DNA of 63,922 nucleotides from an uncultured Anaerobutyricum sp. (GTDB lineage Bacteria > Bacillota > Clostridia > Lachnospirales > Lachnospiraceae). This document shows positions 52,071-61,136 of this stretch, piece by piece. The notes below the pieces were generated by a model. The model was not told where the DNA came from. It searched no databases and worked only from the letters and a program-made list of their open reading frames with translations. Location of the stretch: positions 1 through 63,922 of the forward strand of contig NZ_CAKRCF010000013.1 in NCBI RefSeq assembly GCF_934307085.1. Direction: 5' to 3'. Within the stretch, counting starts at the first letter, position 1; every line of letters starts with the position of its first letter. The position numbers were made by a program, and so were the translations under genes.

Positions 52071-52265
52071 TTATAACTGAAAAAGGCTGTATATTTCAGA
52101 AAACAGTTCACTGATACAGGGTATTATCCACGACAGTACAATAAAAAGCCCTGCCAGTGACACTAAAAATGCCTGTTCGTCCCTGCCGGAATGCTTTAAA
52201 ATCTGACCAAGTATCGTCACAAGAATTCCTACGGCTGCTATTTTAAAAATCAGTTCAATCGTCAT
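52071..52265 (-). CDS. spoIIIAC: Stage III sporulation protein AC
   Basis: This 64-residue protein has two membrane helices (IFKIAAVGILVTILGQIL and LVSLAGLFIVLSWII) and the conserved LKHSGRDEQA in the connecting loop. The ATG at 52265 follows AGGAG. Length equals the usual family size. Confidence 0.94.
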   Translation of the reverse strand: MTIELIFKIAAVGILVTILGQILKHSGRDEQAFLVSLAGLFIVLSWIIPCISELFSEIYSLFQL

Positions 52266-52299
52266 GCTTCTCTCCTTTTTCTTCACACCACCTGTCTTT

Positions 52300-52814
52300 T
52301 TAAAAAAGTAAAATTACTGCGAGTGTTCCTATACAAAGACAGGAAACAAGGACTACTTTTTTCTTTACAGTATATTCTTTTTTCATTTGACTAATTTGTT
52401 CATTCAAATAGGTGGAAAGCTGCTTTATTTCCTCTTTTTGATAATACATATCATCTGACAAAAGATTCCTTCCAGCATTCAAAAACAGGTTTTGCTCCTC
52501 TTTTGAAAACTGGTCTTTCCATATTTTTTTCAAAAGTCTCTCATAGATTATTTGAAAACTTTCTTCTGTGTTTTTTGACAATGTAATGGAAAGTTCAAAA
52601 AAAAATTATGCCATAAAGTACTTGTACGGTCACTCAATTCTCCAAACAGTAACGGCAATGGTGTTTTTGTGTTTCGAATTTCTGATTCAAGAATCCGATA
52701 TAACAAATCTCCTTCTTCTAAAAGTCGAATATGCTCTGCTAAAGGCTCCATAATTTTAAGTCCAGCTAAATATGCTGCAAGCAGTAACAGACATCCCCCA
52801 AATATTTTTACCAT
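52300..52814 (-). CDS. spoIIIAB: Stage III sporulation protein AB, frameshifted at a run of nine T
   Basis: Two overlapping frames cover this gene. Frame 1 (52814 leftwards) encodes the N-terminal half (MVKIFGGCLLLLAAYLAGLK, LESEIRNTKTPLPLLFGEL) and frame 2, ending at 52300, encodes the C-terminal half (ESFQIIYERLLKKIW, ending in a membrane helix with VSCLCIGTLAVILLF). They join if one T is added to the T9 run (52597-52605), giving FFFELSITLSKN and a 171-residue protein, the usual SpoIIIAB length. The rest of the operon is intact, so transcriptional slippage, a sequencing error or a real mutation are all possible. AGGAG precedes the ATG. Confidence 0.85.
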
Positions 52815-52982
52815 AAAAAATTTCTCTCCTTTTTTTGATTTTTATGTTTTTCTTACTTTATCTGTTACTCTTTTACTTTAATCATCATTCTCTACCTATG
52901 TTTCTTAGCTGCTCTTATTTTGTTTTTCACATTCTGGCTATTTTATATATTTTGTCCATTTTCTGTATTTCTCTTTTATCTC
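52815..52982. other. 168-nt gap inside the spoIIIA operon
   Basis: Between spoIIIAA and spoIIIAB, which normally abut or overlap, lies an A-rich, purine-biased (on the minus strand) interval with stop codons in all frames. No gene, promoter or hairpin is recognisable. Confidence 0.5.
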
Positions 52983-53945
52983 TTATTTTCGCGTCCCATT
53001 TTGGTCATACACTGTTATTTTTCGTTTGCCGTTATCCCCTTTACTTAAAAATACATACCGCTCAAAGGGATACTTTTTTAAATATTCTCCTAATACCGGA
53101 CGTGCAAAGATATTTTGTATGGAATCTCCATGTACCGTCATTAATAAACGACAACCACAATTTCGGACATAAGCCATAGCCCGAATATCTTTTTCTCCAC
53201 CTATCTCGTCTGCTGCAAGAATTTCCGGTGTCATAGTACGAAGCATCATCAGCATTCCCTCTGCTTTGGGGCAGTGATCCATCAAATCTGTTCGATTTCC
53301 TAAATAAAATCCAATTCCTTCTCTTGTCCGGTTTCCAATTTCACTCCTCTCGTCTATAACCGATACGTTTTTTCCTTCAATCTCTCCTGTCCCATCAGAA
53401 AGCAGCCGGATAATATCCCGCAAATATGTCGTTTTCCCATAACCTGGCGGCGATATTAATAATGTATGACAAAATGTTTTTTCTTCAAAAAGTTTTTGTA
53501 TGATTGGTTCAGCACAACCAGTCACTTCTCTTGCTACACGAAGATTTATCGAAGAAATATTTTTAATCTGTGGTTTACCCTTCCCTCTATAGTAATATTT
53601 TCCACATAAACCTGCTCGATGTCCACCTTTTAAAGTAATAAATCCTTCCCCGATTTCTTCCGTATAGGCAAATACAGAATATTGGCTGATTTTTTCAAAA
53701 ATAAGTTGTAATTCTTCCGGTGACAAAATCCATAAGCTCTCTCTTTTTTTTATAATTTCCTTTCTCTTCCTATCCTCTTCTTTTTTTAGAAAATAATTTT
53801 CCTCTGTTGTTACAATTGAAACTGGAAGTTCCGCTCGAAGGCGAATTTCTATAAGATTTTCAAATATTACGCTATTTTCTATGCTCTGCCTTAATTTCTG
53901 TGGAAAAATCTGAAGCAGTTCTTCTCTGTATAATTTCTGCTGCAC
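52983..53945 (-). CDS. spoIIIAA: Stage III sporulation protein AA (ATPase)
   Basis: This 320-residue secretion-type ATPase has Walker A SPPGYGKTT (about residue 155-163), Walker B-like NVSVIDERSEIG, and the family segment GGHRAGLCGKYYYRG. It is thought to power the SpoIIIA channel from the mother cell. The start is GTG at 53945, with GGAGG 6 nt upstream; an upstream in-frame extension lacks a site. It opens the operon; a sigma-E promoter is expected upstream but I could not identify one confidently. Confidence 0.93.
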   Translation of the reverse strand: MQQKLYREELLQIFPQKLRQSIENSVIFENLIEIRLRAELPVSIVTTEENYFLKKEEDRKRKEIIKKRESLWILSPEELQLIFEKISQYSVFAYTEEIGEGFITLKGGHRAGLCGKYYYRGKGKPQIKNISSINLRVAREVTGCAEPIIQKLFEEKTFCHTLLISPPGYGKTTYLRDIIRLLSDGTGEIEGKNVSVIDERSEIGNRTREGIGFYLGNRTDLMDHCPKAEGMLMMLRTMTPEILAADEIGGEKDIRAMAYVRNCGCRLLMTVHGDSIQNIFARPVLGEYLKKYPFERYVFLSKGDNGKRKITVYDQNGTRK

Positions 53946-54113
53946 ATATTTCCTCCTTCCTGAAATGGATGTATAAAAATAGAAATGCAATGCTTAATCC
54001 TATGATTCCATCACTCACATTCTCCCCTTTCTAAAATAGCTGTATGGCAAGGTTTTATAAAACAAAACTCTTACCTGACAATTTTTCTACCTGTGCTACA
54101 ATTTCTGTTATAC

Positions 54114-54153
54114 AAAAAACAGCCTGTTTCTTATAATATATGAAACAGGCTGT
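54114..54153 (-). terminator. Terminator downstream of the threonine ammonia-lyase gene
   Basis: ACAGCCTGTTTC (54119-54130) and GAAACAGGCTGT (54142-54153) are perfectly complementary, followed by six T on the minus strand. It lies about 135 nt past the stop codon. Confidence 0.85.
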
Positions 54154-54287
54154 AAGATATGTTATTTTTTCTTTTTATAATTCAATTACAAATTGAATGT
54201 TTCAGCAACATAGTCCTTTTCTCTATACTCTTCTTACAATATACAAAAGATTATATCTTTTAAGCTGCTGACATTCTATTTGATTAT

Positions 54288-55517
54288 TTATTGGTAAACT
54301 CCTCTTGTTGTTCTTTCCTCTGGTTTAAAACCAGCCGCACGTAAAGCTTCAATAATTTTCTTCTTATGATCATGACCAAATGCTTCCATTGTGATGGTAA
54401 GCTCTACAGAGCTGTTACGGTTTACGCTAACAAACTGGTTATGTTCAAGCTTGATAACGTTACCCTGTGCATCTGCAATAACTTTGGATACCTTGTTGAG
54501 CTGTCCTGGTACATCCGGCAGTAAAACAGAAACCGTAAAGATTCTAGAACGCTGGATAAGACCGTTTTGTACAACAGAAGCCAATGTAATAATATCCATA
54601 TTTCCACCACTTAAGATAGATACAACTTTCTTTCCTTCCGGTTTTAAATGTTTTAAAGCGGCTACTGTAAGGAGTCCAGAGTTTTCAACAAGCATCTTAT
54701 GGTTTTCTAAAATATCAAGGAAAGCAACAATTAACTCATCATCTTCGATGGTGATAATGTCATCTAAATTTTCCTGAAGATATGGGAAAATAGTCTCACC
54801 AGGTGTTTTTACTGCAGTACCATCAGCGATTGTATTTATCCCCTTTAAAGTTACTGGATGCCCTGCTTTTAAGGATTCCTGCAGACAGTTCGCTCCGGCT
54901 GGTTCTACACCAATGACTTTAATTTTAGGATTTAACATCTTCGCAAGAGTAGAGACACCTGTGGAAAGTCCACCGCCACCAACAGGTACTAAAATTGTAT
55001 CTACAGTAGGAAGTTCCTTTACGATTTCCATTGCGATAGAGCCCTGTCCAGTTGCTACTTCTAAATCGTCAAACGGATGTACGAACGTATAGCCATGCTC
55101 TGCTGCTAATTCTTTTGCTTTTTCGCAGGCTTCATCATATACGTCACCATGAAGAACGACTTCTGCACCAAGTTCCTTTGTACGGTTTACTTTTAATAAA
55201 GGAGTTGTTGTAGGCATGACAACGATTGCCGGTGCCCCAAACTTTCTTGCAGCATAGGCAACACCCTGTGCATGGTTTCCAGCAGATGCTGTGATAAGAC
55301 CTTTTGCTTTTTCCTCATCACTTAATGTACTGATTTTGTAATATGCACCACGAATCTTGTACGCTCCTGTAAGCTGAAGATTCTCTGGTTTAAAATAAAC
55401 TTTGTTTCCTGTCATCTGTGAGAAGAAGTCACTCTGTATAAGGTTTGTTGGCAGAACAACCTCCTGCACTCGCTCGTACGCTTCTTCAAATTTATCCAAT
55501 GATAATTTTTCCATCAT
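54288..55517 (-). CDS. ilvA: Threonine ammonia-lyase
   Basis: This 409-residue PLP enzyme converts threonine to 2-oxobutyrate and ammonia. It has the PLP lysine in LTGAYKIRGA, SAGNHAQG, the glycine loop VGGGGLSTG, and a C-terminal ACT domain (about residues 330-409, with FTVSVLLPDVPGQLNKV). A single short ACT domain is typical of the TdcB/clostridial form, not the two-domain biosynthetic IlvA of E. coli. The ATG at 55517 follows GGAGG by 10 nt, with a second ATG directly after. A 16-bp hairpin occupies its leader. Confidence 0.93.
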   Translation of the reverse strand: MMEKLSLDKFEEAYERVQEVVLPTNLIQSDFFSQMTGNKVYFKPENLQLTGAYKIRGAYYKISTLSDEEKAKGLITASAGNHAQGVAYAARKFGAPAIVVMPTTTPLLKVNRTKELGAEVVLHGDVYDEACEKAKELAAEHGYTFVHPFDDLEVATGQGSIAMEIVKELPTVDTILVPVGGGGLSTGVSTLAKMLNPKIKVIGVEPAGANCLQESLKAGHPVTLKGINTIADGTAVKTPGETIFPYLQENLDDIITIEDDELIVAFLDILENHKMLVENSGLLTVAALKHLKPEGKKVVSILSGGNMDIITLASVVQNGLIQRSRIFTVSVLLPDVPGQLNKVSKVIADAQGNVIKLEHNQFVSVNRNSSVELTITMEAFGHDHKKKIIEALRAAGFKPEERTTRGVYQ

Positions 55518-55556
55518 AATATGTATTCCTCCACTATGTCCTTCTAACAGCACTAT

Positions 55557-55644
55557 CTAGTGTACTGTCTCAATGATATTTACATAATTTCCACCTGAAT
55601 TCTTCTCTTTCGCAAGATAAAATATCCCTGAGACAGTACACTAG
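55557..55644 (-). promoter_or_regulatory. Long hairpin leader of the threonine ammonia-lyase gene
   Basis: CTAGTGTACTGTCTCA (55557-55572) and TGAGACAGTACACTAG (55629-55644) are perfect complements, with inner GATATTT / AAATATC pairing. A TATAAT box read on the minus strand at about 55670 would start the RNA just before this structure. It is not a T-box (no GGTGG-type antiterminator). Its role is unknown. Confidence 0.55.
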
Positions 55645-55778
55645 ACATTCGCCATATTTTTATAATTATATCGCAATTATATAATTATGAATAGCTTTTT
55701 TCATTCTTTTTTCTTGTTCACCATTTTCAAAATTTATAATCATTCTTAATACACGAAAATTTTGCGATTGACAATCTT

Positions 55779-56720
55779 TTATTCTTCGTCTTCTGCTGGC
55801 TTCTCAAAGAGTGCATTTACAAAAGAATCGGCATCAAACTTCTGTAAATCTTCGATTTTCTCTCCGATTCCGATATATTTTACAGGAATGCCAAGCTCTG
55901 CCTGAATTGCGATGGCAATGCCACCTTTTGCAGTTCCGTCAAGCTTTGTAAGTACGATACCAGAAATATCAGATACCTCCTTAAACTGTTTTGCCTGCAC
56001 TAAAGCGTTCTGACCCGTTGTTCCATCAAGAACAATCAAAGTCTCAAGGTAAGCTTCCGGAAATTCTCTCTCAATGACTCTTCGAATCTTTGAAAGCTCA
56101 TTCATTAAGTTCTTCTTATTATGAAGACGTCCGGCAGTATCGCATAAAAGCACATCCGCATGTCTTGACTTTGCTGCCTGGCAGGCATCATAAATAACCG
56201 CTGCAGGATCAGAACCTTCCTGCTGTGCAATAATATCAACACCTGCTCTGTTAGACCATTCTGTAAGCTGCTCAATCGCTGCTGCACGGAAAGTATCTGC
56301 CGCTGCCATAATAACCTTTTTATTTTGTGATTTTAACTGTGCAGCAAGCTTTCCGATTGTGGTTGTCTTTCCAACACCGTTTACACCGATTACGAGAACA
56401 ACCGAAGTGCAGTTCTCATATTCGTAAGCTGTCTCATCAACTTCCATCTGCTTTTTAATAATGTCAATTAACAGCTGACGGCACTCTGTAGGCTCTTTAA
56501 TGTGCTCCTCTTTAACTTTTTCCTGTAAATCTTCAATGATATTCATTGTCGTATCTACACCAAGGTCACCCATAATCAGAATCTCTTCTAGTTCTTCATA
56601 GAAATCATCATCAATTTTTGAAAATCCATGAAAAATAGAATCAAGACCTGAAGCAATATTCTTTCTTGTTTTAGTCAGTCCACTGACCAGTCGGCTGAAA
56701 AATCCTTTTTTCTCTCCCAT
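55779..56720 (-). CDS. ftsY: Signal recognition particle receptor FtsY
   Basis: This 313-residue SRP GTPase has a short basic N-terminus with no acidic A domain, a four-helix N domain and the G domain: GVNGVGKTTTIGKLA (G1), DTFRAAAIEQL (G2 region), LCDTAGRLHNKKNLM (G3), TKLDGTAKGG (G4). It docks ribosome-SRP complexes to the membrane. GAGAGGAG precedes the ATG. It follows smc after 152 nt and has its own probable promoter. Confidence 0.97.
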   Translation of the reverse strand: MGEKKGFFSRLVSGLTKTRKNIASGLDSIFHGFSKIDDDFYEELEEILIMGDLGVDTTMNIIEDLQEKVKEEHIKEPTECRQLLIDIIKKQMEVDETAYEYENCTSVVLVIGVNGVGKTTTIGKLAAQLKSQNKKVIMAAADTFRAAAIEQLTEWSNRAGVDIIAQQEGSDPAAVIYDACQAAKSRHADVLLCDTAGRLHNKKNLMNELSKIRRVIEREFPEAYLETLIVLDGTTGQNALVQAKQFKEVSDISGIVLTKLDGTAKGGIAIAIQAELGIPVKYIGIGEKIEDLQKFDADSFVNALFEKPAEDEE

Positions 56721-56767
56721 AATTACTCCTCTCTGAATTTGCTGTAACTATCTATCCTATTGTTTTC

Positions 56768-56796
56768 ATTATATCATTTTTATTATTTAAAACCAC
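56768..56796 (-). promoter_or_regulatory. Probable ftsY promoter
   Basis: TATAAT with TGA before it (extended -10) is read on the minus strand at 56768-56773. The -35 (GGTTTT at 17-nt spacing) is weak. Confidence 0.45.
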
Positions 56797-56872
56797 TTTG
56801 CCTACTACAAAAAAATCCATATTTTTGCATAATCACATCATTATTCATTACTTTTAAGAGAACTCTTCATCA

Positions 56873-59800
56873 TCAATTTAAATCTTTATCAATCAAATCA
56901 ACAGAAATTAATGTAGAAATACCTTTCTCCTGCATCGTGATTCCATACAAGGCATCTGCCGCATTCATCGTTCCTCTTCGATGTGTGATAACGATAAACT
57001 GCGTATCTTTTGAAAGCTTCTTCAAATACTTGGAAAAACGCACAATATTCGCATCGTCAAGGGCCGCCTCAATCTCATCAAGGAGACAGAATGGAGATGG
57101 TTTTAGGTTTTGAATAGCAAATAATAAAGCTATCGCCGTCAATGCTCTCTCTCCACCAGAAAGCAACATAATATTTTGCAACTTCTTTCCCGGTGGCTGT
57201 GCGATAATACGAATACCACACTCTAAAATATTATCCGTATCCATAAGCTCAAGGGAAGCAGTACCTCCCTCAAATAAATCCTGAAAAACAGTGGTAAACA
57301 TCTGCTGAATATTTCCAAATTCCTTTGTGAACTGTTCTTTCATAGCAGTATTTAATTCCTCAATCATCGTGAGCAGTTTTGCTTCCGCCTCTTTGATATC
57401 GTCATACTGTCCTTTCAAGAACTCATATCTCTCACCAACTTCTTTATATTCTTCAATGGCATTGATGTTGATATTTCCAAGTTCCTTAATCTGTCTTTGC
57501 AGTTCTTTTTTCTGTTTACGCTGCTCAGCAGCTTCCTCTGTTTTTACTTCATAATGCTTCAAAGTAAGTGCCTGATTATATGTAATCTCATAGCTTTCCC
57601 ACATATAATCAATCTTACCTTCAAAGTCTTCCCTCATACGTTCCTGTTTTGAAGATAACTTAGAAGCCTCTTTTTCAAGAATCAACAGCTTTTCATTCTC
57701 ACCCTCTAATTCCTGAAAAATCTGATTCTGCTTTTTCATAGCAGTAGAACGCTGTTGTTTTAATTCTTCGAGTTTTCCGGAAATTTCATCCATTTGTATG
57801 GTAATCTCTTTCAAGGCCTCTTTCAATGTCCTCTGTTCTTTTTCATAAGAAATATTTTCCTCGGTAAGACGCTTTGTTTCTTTTTTGTTTTCTTCTAAAG
57901 AACTCTGAAGGTTATCTATCTCTTTTTCAATACGCTTCTGATTACTACGCAGATAATCTAATTCCTGACGCATTTTTGAAAGAGAAATTCTCTGTTCGTT
58001 TTTTTCAGATTCAAGTTTAGAAACTTCTGCCCTTATTTCAGAAAGCTTCTCTTTCAGTGAATCAAGGACAGTATTATTTTGCTCATGAATCTGTTTATTG
58101 TCTTCCTGTTCTTTTAACAGGGTTTCTTTCTGAGAACGAATTTCATCGATTTGTTCTTTTAATATCTGATGTTCTTCTTTTAAAGATGCGATTCTTTCTT
58201 TTAGTTCTTTCTTCTTTGCATCCATATCTGGAATCTGATTATTCAAATCATGAAGCAATAGAGAGGCTACATCTAATTTTTCCTTTCGTTGCTGTTTTTG
58301 CTCTTCTAACTTCTGCTGTCTTACTTTTAACTCCGAAAGTTCTTTTTTTCTTTCTTCCCAGCTTGCTTTTGCTTTTCTTAAAGAATCTTTACACTCCTCT
58401 ATTTCACGCTTTCGTCCGAGGAGATTGCCGGAATGCCGGAACGCTCCACCAGTAATCGCACCGCCAGGATTCAATAATTCACCATCAAGTGTAACAAGAC
58501 GAAGACTAAAATTATTCTTTCTTGACAGTGCAAGAGCATGATCTACCGTATCTACAACAACAGTTCTTCCAAGCAAGGAATCTACCAGTGCCTGAAAACG
58601 TTCTTCTACCTGTACAAGTGTGCTGGCAATACCAATCACTCCCTCATCCTGTAAAACAGATGGAGAAATCGTACTGTTTCTTCTTCGGATATTTGTAAGA
58701 GGCAAAAATGTTGCACGTCCAAAACGATTTTTCTTTAAAAAGTTAATCATCTTTTTGGCGGTCTCATTATCTTCAGTAACAATATTTTGCAGGGCTCCTC
58801 CAAGCGCAATTTCAATCGCTGTTTCATATTTTTCTGGAAGATCTAATATATCCGCTACTACACCTATAATATCTGGATTCGCATTTTTTTGCTCCATAAT
58901 ACGGCGAATGGACTGGTTATAGCCATCATACCTCTCCGTAATATTCATAAGTGTCTCATAGCGGGACTTTGTGCGAAGGTACTCCTGGTTTAAGATTCCC
59001 ATCTCTTCCTGATATTTCTGTTCTTTTTCCTGAAGATGTTTTCCTGTTGCTTCAAGCTCCTGATACCGTGTTTCCTGTTTTTCAAAAGCTTCTTTGGCTG
59101 CATCCTGCTGTTTAAGCAAATCTTCTGCCATTTCATTATACTCTTTTAATTCGGAATTAAAAGAAATATAACGACTGTTATACTCGGCATTACGAATCTC
59201 TAACTGTTCTTCCATTGTCGCATAACGGCTAAGCTTTTCCTTGGTATCCGAACTGGTATTCATAATTGAAAAAAGCCGGTCATTCTCTCCCGAAATTTTT
59301 CTCTCGCAAGTCTCCTGCTCTTTTCTTTTCGTAATAATGAACTCTTCTAAATCTTCTAATTTTTTTTGTCCATCTTTGATATTTTGTTCTTTTTGTATGC
59401 TTTTCTGCTTTAATGCTTCAACTTCTTTTGTTTTTGTACTTTTTTTATCTTCACTCTGCTGTTCTAACTCTTTATAATGTGTAATTAAAAGCGTGTTAGA
59501 CTCTACTTTGTGAGATAGAAGAAGAATCTCGCTATCTTTTGCTTCTTTTTTCCGTCGAAGTTCTTCCTTTTCTGACTCCTTTGTCTCAAGGCTCTCTGTT
59601 ATTGCCTGGGTCTGCTCCTGAAGCTTGCCATTCTTTTCTTTAATCTTTTCATACGTTTTTCTCGTATCTTCTAAGTCACCGGAAACGATTTTGTACTGAC
59701 GTGCATTTTCTTCCTGCTCTTTTTGCAGTCGTTCATAATCATAAAGGAAAAGATGAATATCAATATCTTTTTCCTCATCACGAAGTTTTAAATATTCCCT

Positions 59801-60436
59801 TGCCTTTGCGCTCTGTTTTTCTAACGGTCCAACCTGTTTTTCAAGCTCTGTCAAAATGTCAGTAACACGCTCTAAATTCTGGCGTTCCTGTTCTAAAGAC
59901 TTCTCCGTAACCGTACGATTCTTTTTATATTTGGCGATACCTGCTGCTTCATCAAACAGTTCTCGGCTATCTTCAATCTTACCACTTAAGATTTTCTCTA
60001 CCTGTCCCTGTCCAATAATTGAATATCCTTCTTTACCAATACCGGTATCGTAAAAAAGCTCTACAATATCTCTTCTTCTGCAAGAACTTCCGTTAATAAG
60101 ATACTCACTCTCTCCAGAACGATATACTCTTCTTGCTACCGTCACTTCCTCATAATCAAGAGGAATAATTCGGTTAGCATTCTCAAAAGTAATCGCCACA
60201 TAGGCAAATCCCATCGGTCTTCTACTCTGGGTACCGGAAAAAATGACATCTTCCATCTTTGAACCTCGAAGCTGTCTGGCACTTTGCTCCCCCAAAACCC
60301 ATCGTACCGCATCCCCGATATTACTTTTGCCGCTTCCGTTTGGTCCTACGATTCCTGTAATTCCCTGCGGAAATTCAAATACGATTTTATTGGCAAAGGA
60401 TTTAAATCCATTAATTTCGATACTTTTTAAATACAT
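56873..60436 (-). CDS. smc: Chromosome segregation protein SMC
   Basis: This 1187-residue protein has Walker A GPNGSGKSNI (residues about 32-41), a long coiled coil, a hinge (about 500-680, with NPGGAITGGAFRHSGNLLGRK), a second coil, and a C-terminal head with LSGGERALTAIALL and Walker B PFCLLDEIEAALDDAN. With ScpAB it forms the bacterial condensin. Length is standard. Its ATG lies directly after the rnc stop. Confidence 0.98.
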   Translation of the reverse strand: MYLKSIEINGFKSFANKIVFEFPQGITGIVGPNGSGKSNIGDAVRWVLGEQSARQLRGSKMEDVIFSGTQSRRPMGFAYVAITFENANRIIPLDYEEVTVARRVYRSGESEYLINGSSCRRRDIVELFYDTGIGKEGYSIIGQGQVEKILSGKIEDSRELFDEAAGIAKYKKNRTVTEKSLEQERQNLERVTDILTELEKQVGPLEKQSAKAREYLKLRDEEKDIDIHLFLYDYERLQKEQEENARQYKIVSGDLEDTRKTYEKIKEKNGKLQEQTQAITESLETKESEKEELRRKKEAKDSEILLLSHKVESNTLLITHYKELEQQSEDKKSTKTKEVEALKQKSIQKEQNIKDGQKKLEDLEEFIITKRKEQETCERKISGENDRLFSIMNTSSDTKEKLSRYATMEEQLEIRNAEYNSRYISFNSELKEYNEMAEDLLKQQDAAKEAFEKQETRYQELEATGKHLQEKEQKYQEEMGILNQEYLRTKSRYETLMNITERYDGYNQSIRRIMEQKNANPDIIGVVADILDLPEKYETAIEIALGGALQNIVTEDNETAKKMINFLKKNRFGRATFLPLTNIRRRNSTISPSVLQDEGVIGIASTLVQVEERFQALVDSLLGRTVVVDTVDHALALSRKNNFSLRLVTLDGELLNPGGAITGGAFRHSGNLLGRKREIEECKDSLRKAKASWEERKKELSELKVRQQKLEEQKQQRKEKLDVASLLLHDLNNQIPDMDAKKKELKERIASLKEEHQILKEQIDEIRSQKETLLKEQEDNKQIHEQNNTVLDSLKEKLSEIRAEVSKLESEKNEQRISLSKMRQELDYLRSNQKRIEKEIDNLQSSLEENKKETKRLTEENISYEKEQRTLKEALKEITIQMDEISGKLEELKQQRSTAMKKQNQIFQELEGENEKLLILEKEASKLSSKQERMREDFEGKIDYMWESYEITYNQALTLKHYEVKTEEAAEQRKQKKELQRQIKELGNININAIEEYKEVGERYEFLKGQYDDIKEAEAKLLTMIEELNTAMKEQFTKEFGNIQQMFTTVFQDLFEGGTASLELMDTDNILECGIRIIAQPPGKKLQNIMLLSGGERALTAIALLFAIQNLKPSPFCLLDEIEAALDDANIVRFSKYLKKLSKDTQFIVITHRRGTMNAADALYGITMQEKGISTLISVDLIDKDLN

Positions 60437-60437
60437 A

Positions 60438-61136
60438 CTACCCCCGCCGTTTTTTTAACAGTAGTATGGTCTGATAAGCGGCAATCTGCTCTGCTCCCTT
60501 TTTGGTCTTTCCCTTACCGATAGCATATGTCTTGCCACCGATTCTTGTTTCGACTGTAAATTCCTTGTTATGATCCGGTCCAGCTTCTTTTGTAAGGACA
60601 TACTGAAGACGTGGATCCGGTCCGGCCTGTACCATCTCCTGTAAAATTGTTTTGGCATCATAAAATAAGGACTTATCCTCCACATCTTTTAACAGATGAG
60701 TATGAATAAATGTTCTCGCTTTATCCATTCCACCGTCCAAATAGATTGCCCCAATTAAGGCCTCAAAGGCATCAGAAAGAATAGAATCTCTTTCTCTTCC
60801 TCCCGTTGCATCTTCTCCTCTGCTTAAAAGAAGATATTTGCCAAGCTCCACATCTCTTGCACAAATGGCTAATGTATACTCACATACGAGACTGGAACGA
60901 AGCTTCGTAAGCCGTCCTTCATTATAACCTGGATATTCTCTGAATACATAATCAGAGATCGTAACTTCTAACACTGCATCTCCTAAGAACTCCAGACGTT
61001 CGTTATTCGCTTTTCTGCGTCCTCTCTGCTCATTCGCATAAGAACTGTGTGTCATTGCCAGTGCTAAAGTACGCTTATTTGTAAAAGTATAACCAATCTT
61101 TTCCTCTAATCCTTTAAATCTTTCTGTCCGAATCAT
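60438..61136 (-). CDS. rnc: Ribonuclease III
   Basis: This 232-residue double-strand RNA endonuclease has the signature NERLEFLGDAVLEVTISD, the second acidic cluster DAFEALIGAIYLD, and a C-terminal double-stranded-RNA-binding domain (about residues 155-228, with IGGKTYAIGKGKTKKGAEQIAA). It matures rRNA. Its ATG overlaps the plsX stop (TAATG), and smc follows with no gap. Confidence 0.97.
   Translation of the reverse strand: MIRTERFKGLEEKIGYTFTNKRTLALAMTHSSYANEQRGRRKANNERLEFLGDAVLEVTISDYVFREYPGYNEGRLTKLRSSLVCEYTLAICARDVELGKYLLLSRGEDATGGRERDSILSDAFEALIGAIYLDGGMDKARTFIHTHLLKDVEDKSLFYDAKTILQEMVQAGPDPRLQYVLTKEAGPDHNKEFTVETRIGGKTYAIGKGKTKKGAEQIAAYQTILLLKKRRG

Noticed and set aside
52300..52581. 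A separate small gene for the C-terminal half of SpoIIIAB
   Set aside because: The two halves join into one standard-length protein by a single T in a T9 run; the internal ATG has no ribosome binding site.
53950..54110. Sigma-E promoter for spoIIIAA
   Set aside because: CATACAGCT around 54040 resembles a sigma-E -10 but no convincing -35 lies at the right distance, so it is not annotated.
55500..55700. T-box riboswitch upstream of ilvA
   Set aside because: Neither a T-box core (AGGGTGG-type) nor a specifier-loop arrangement is present; only a long hairpin is seen.
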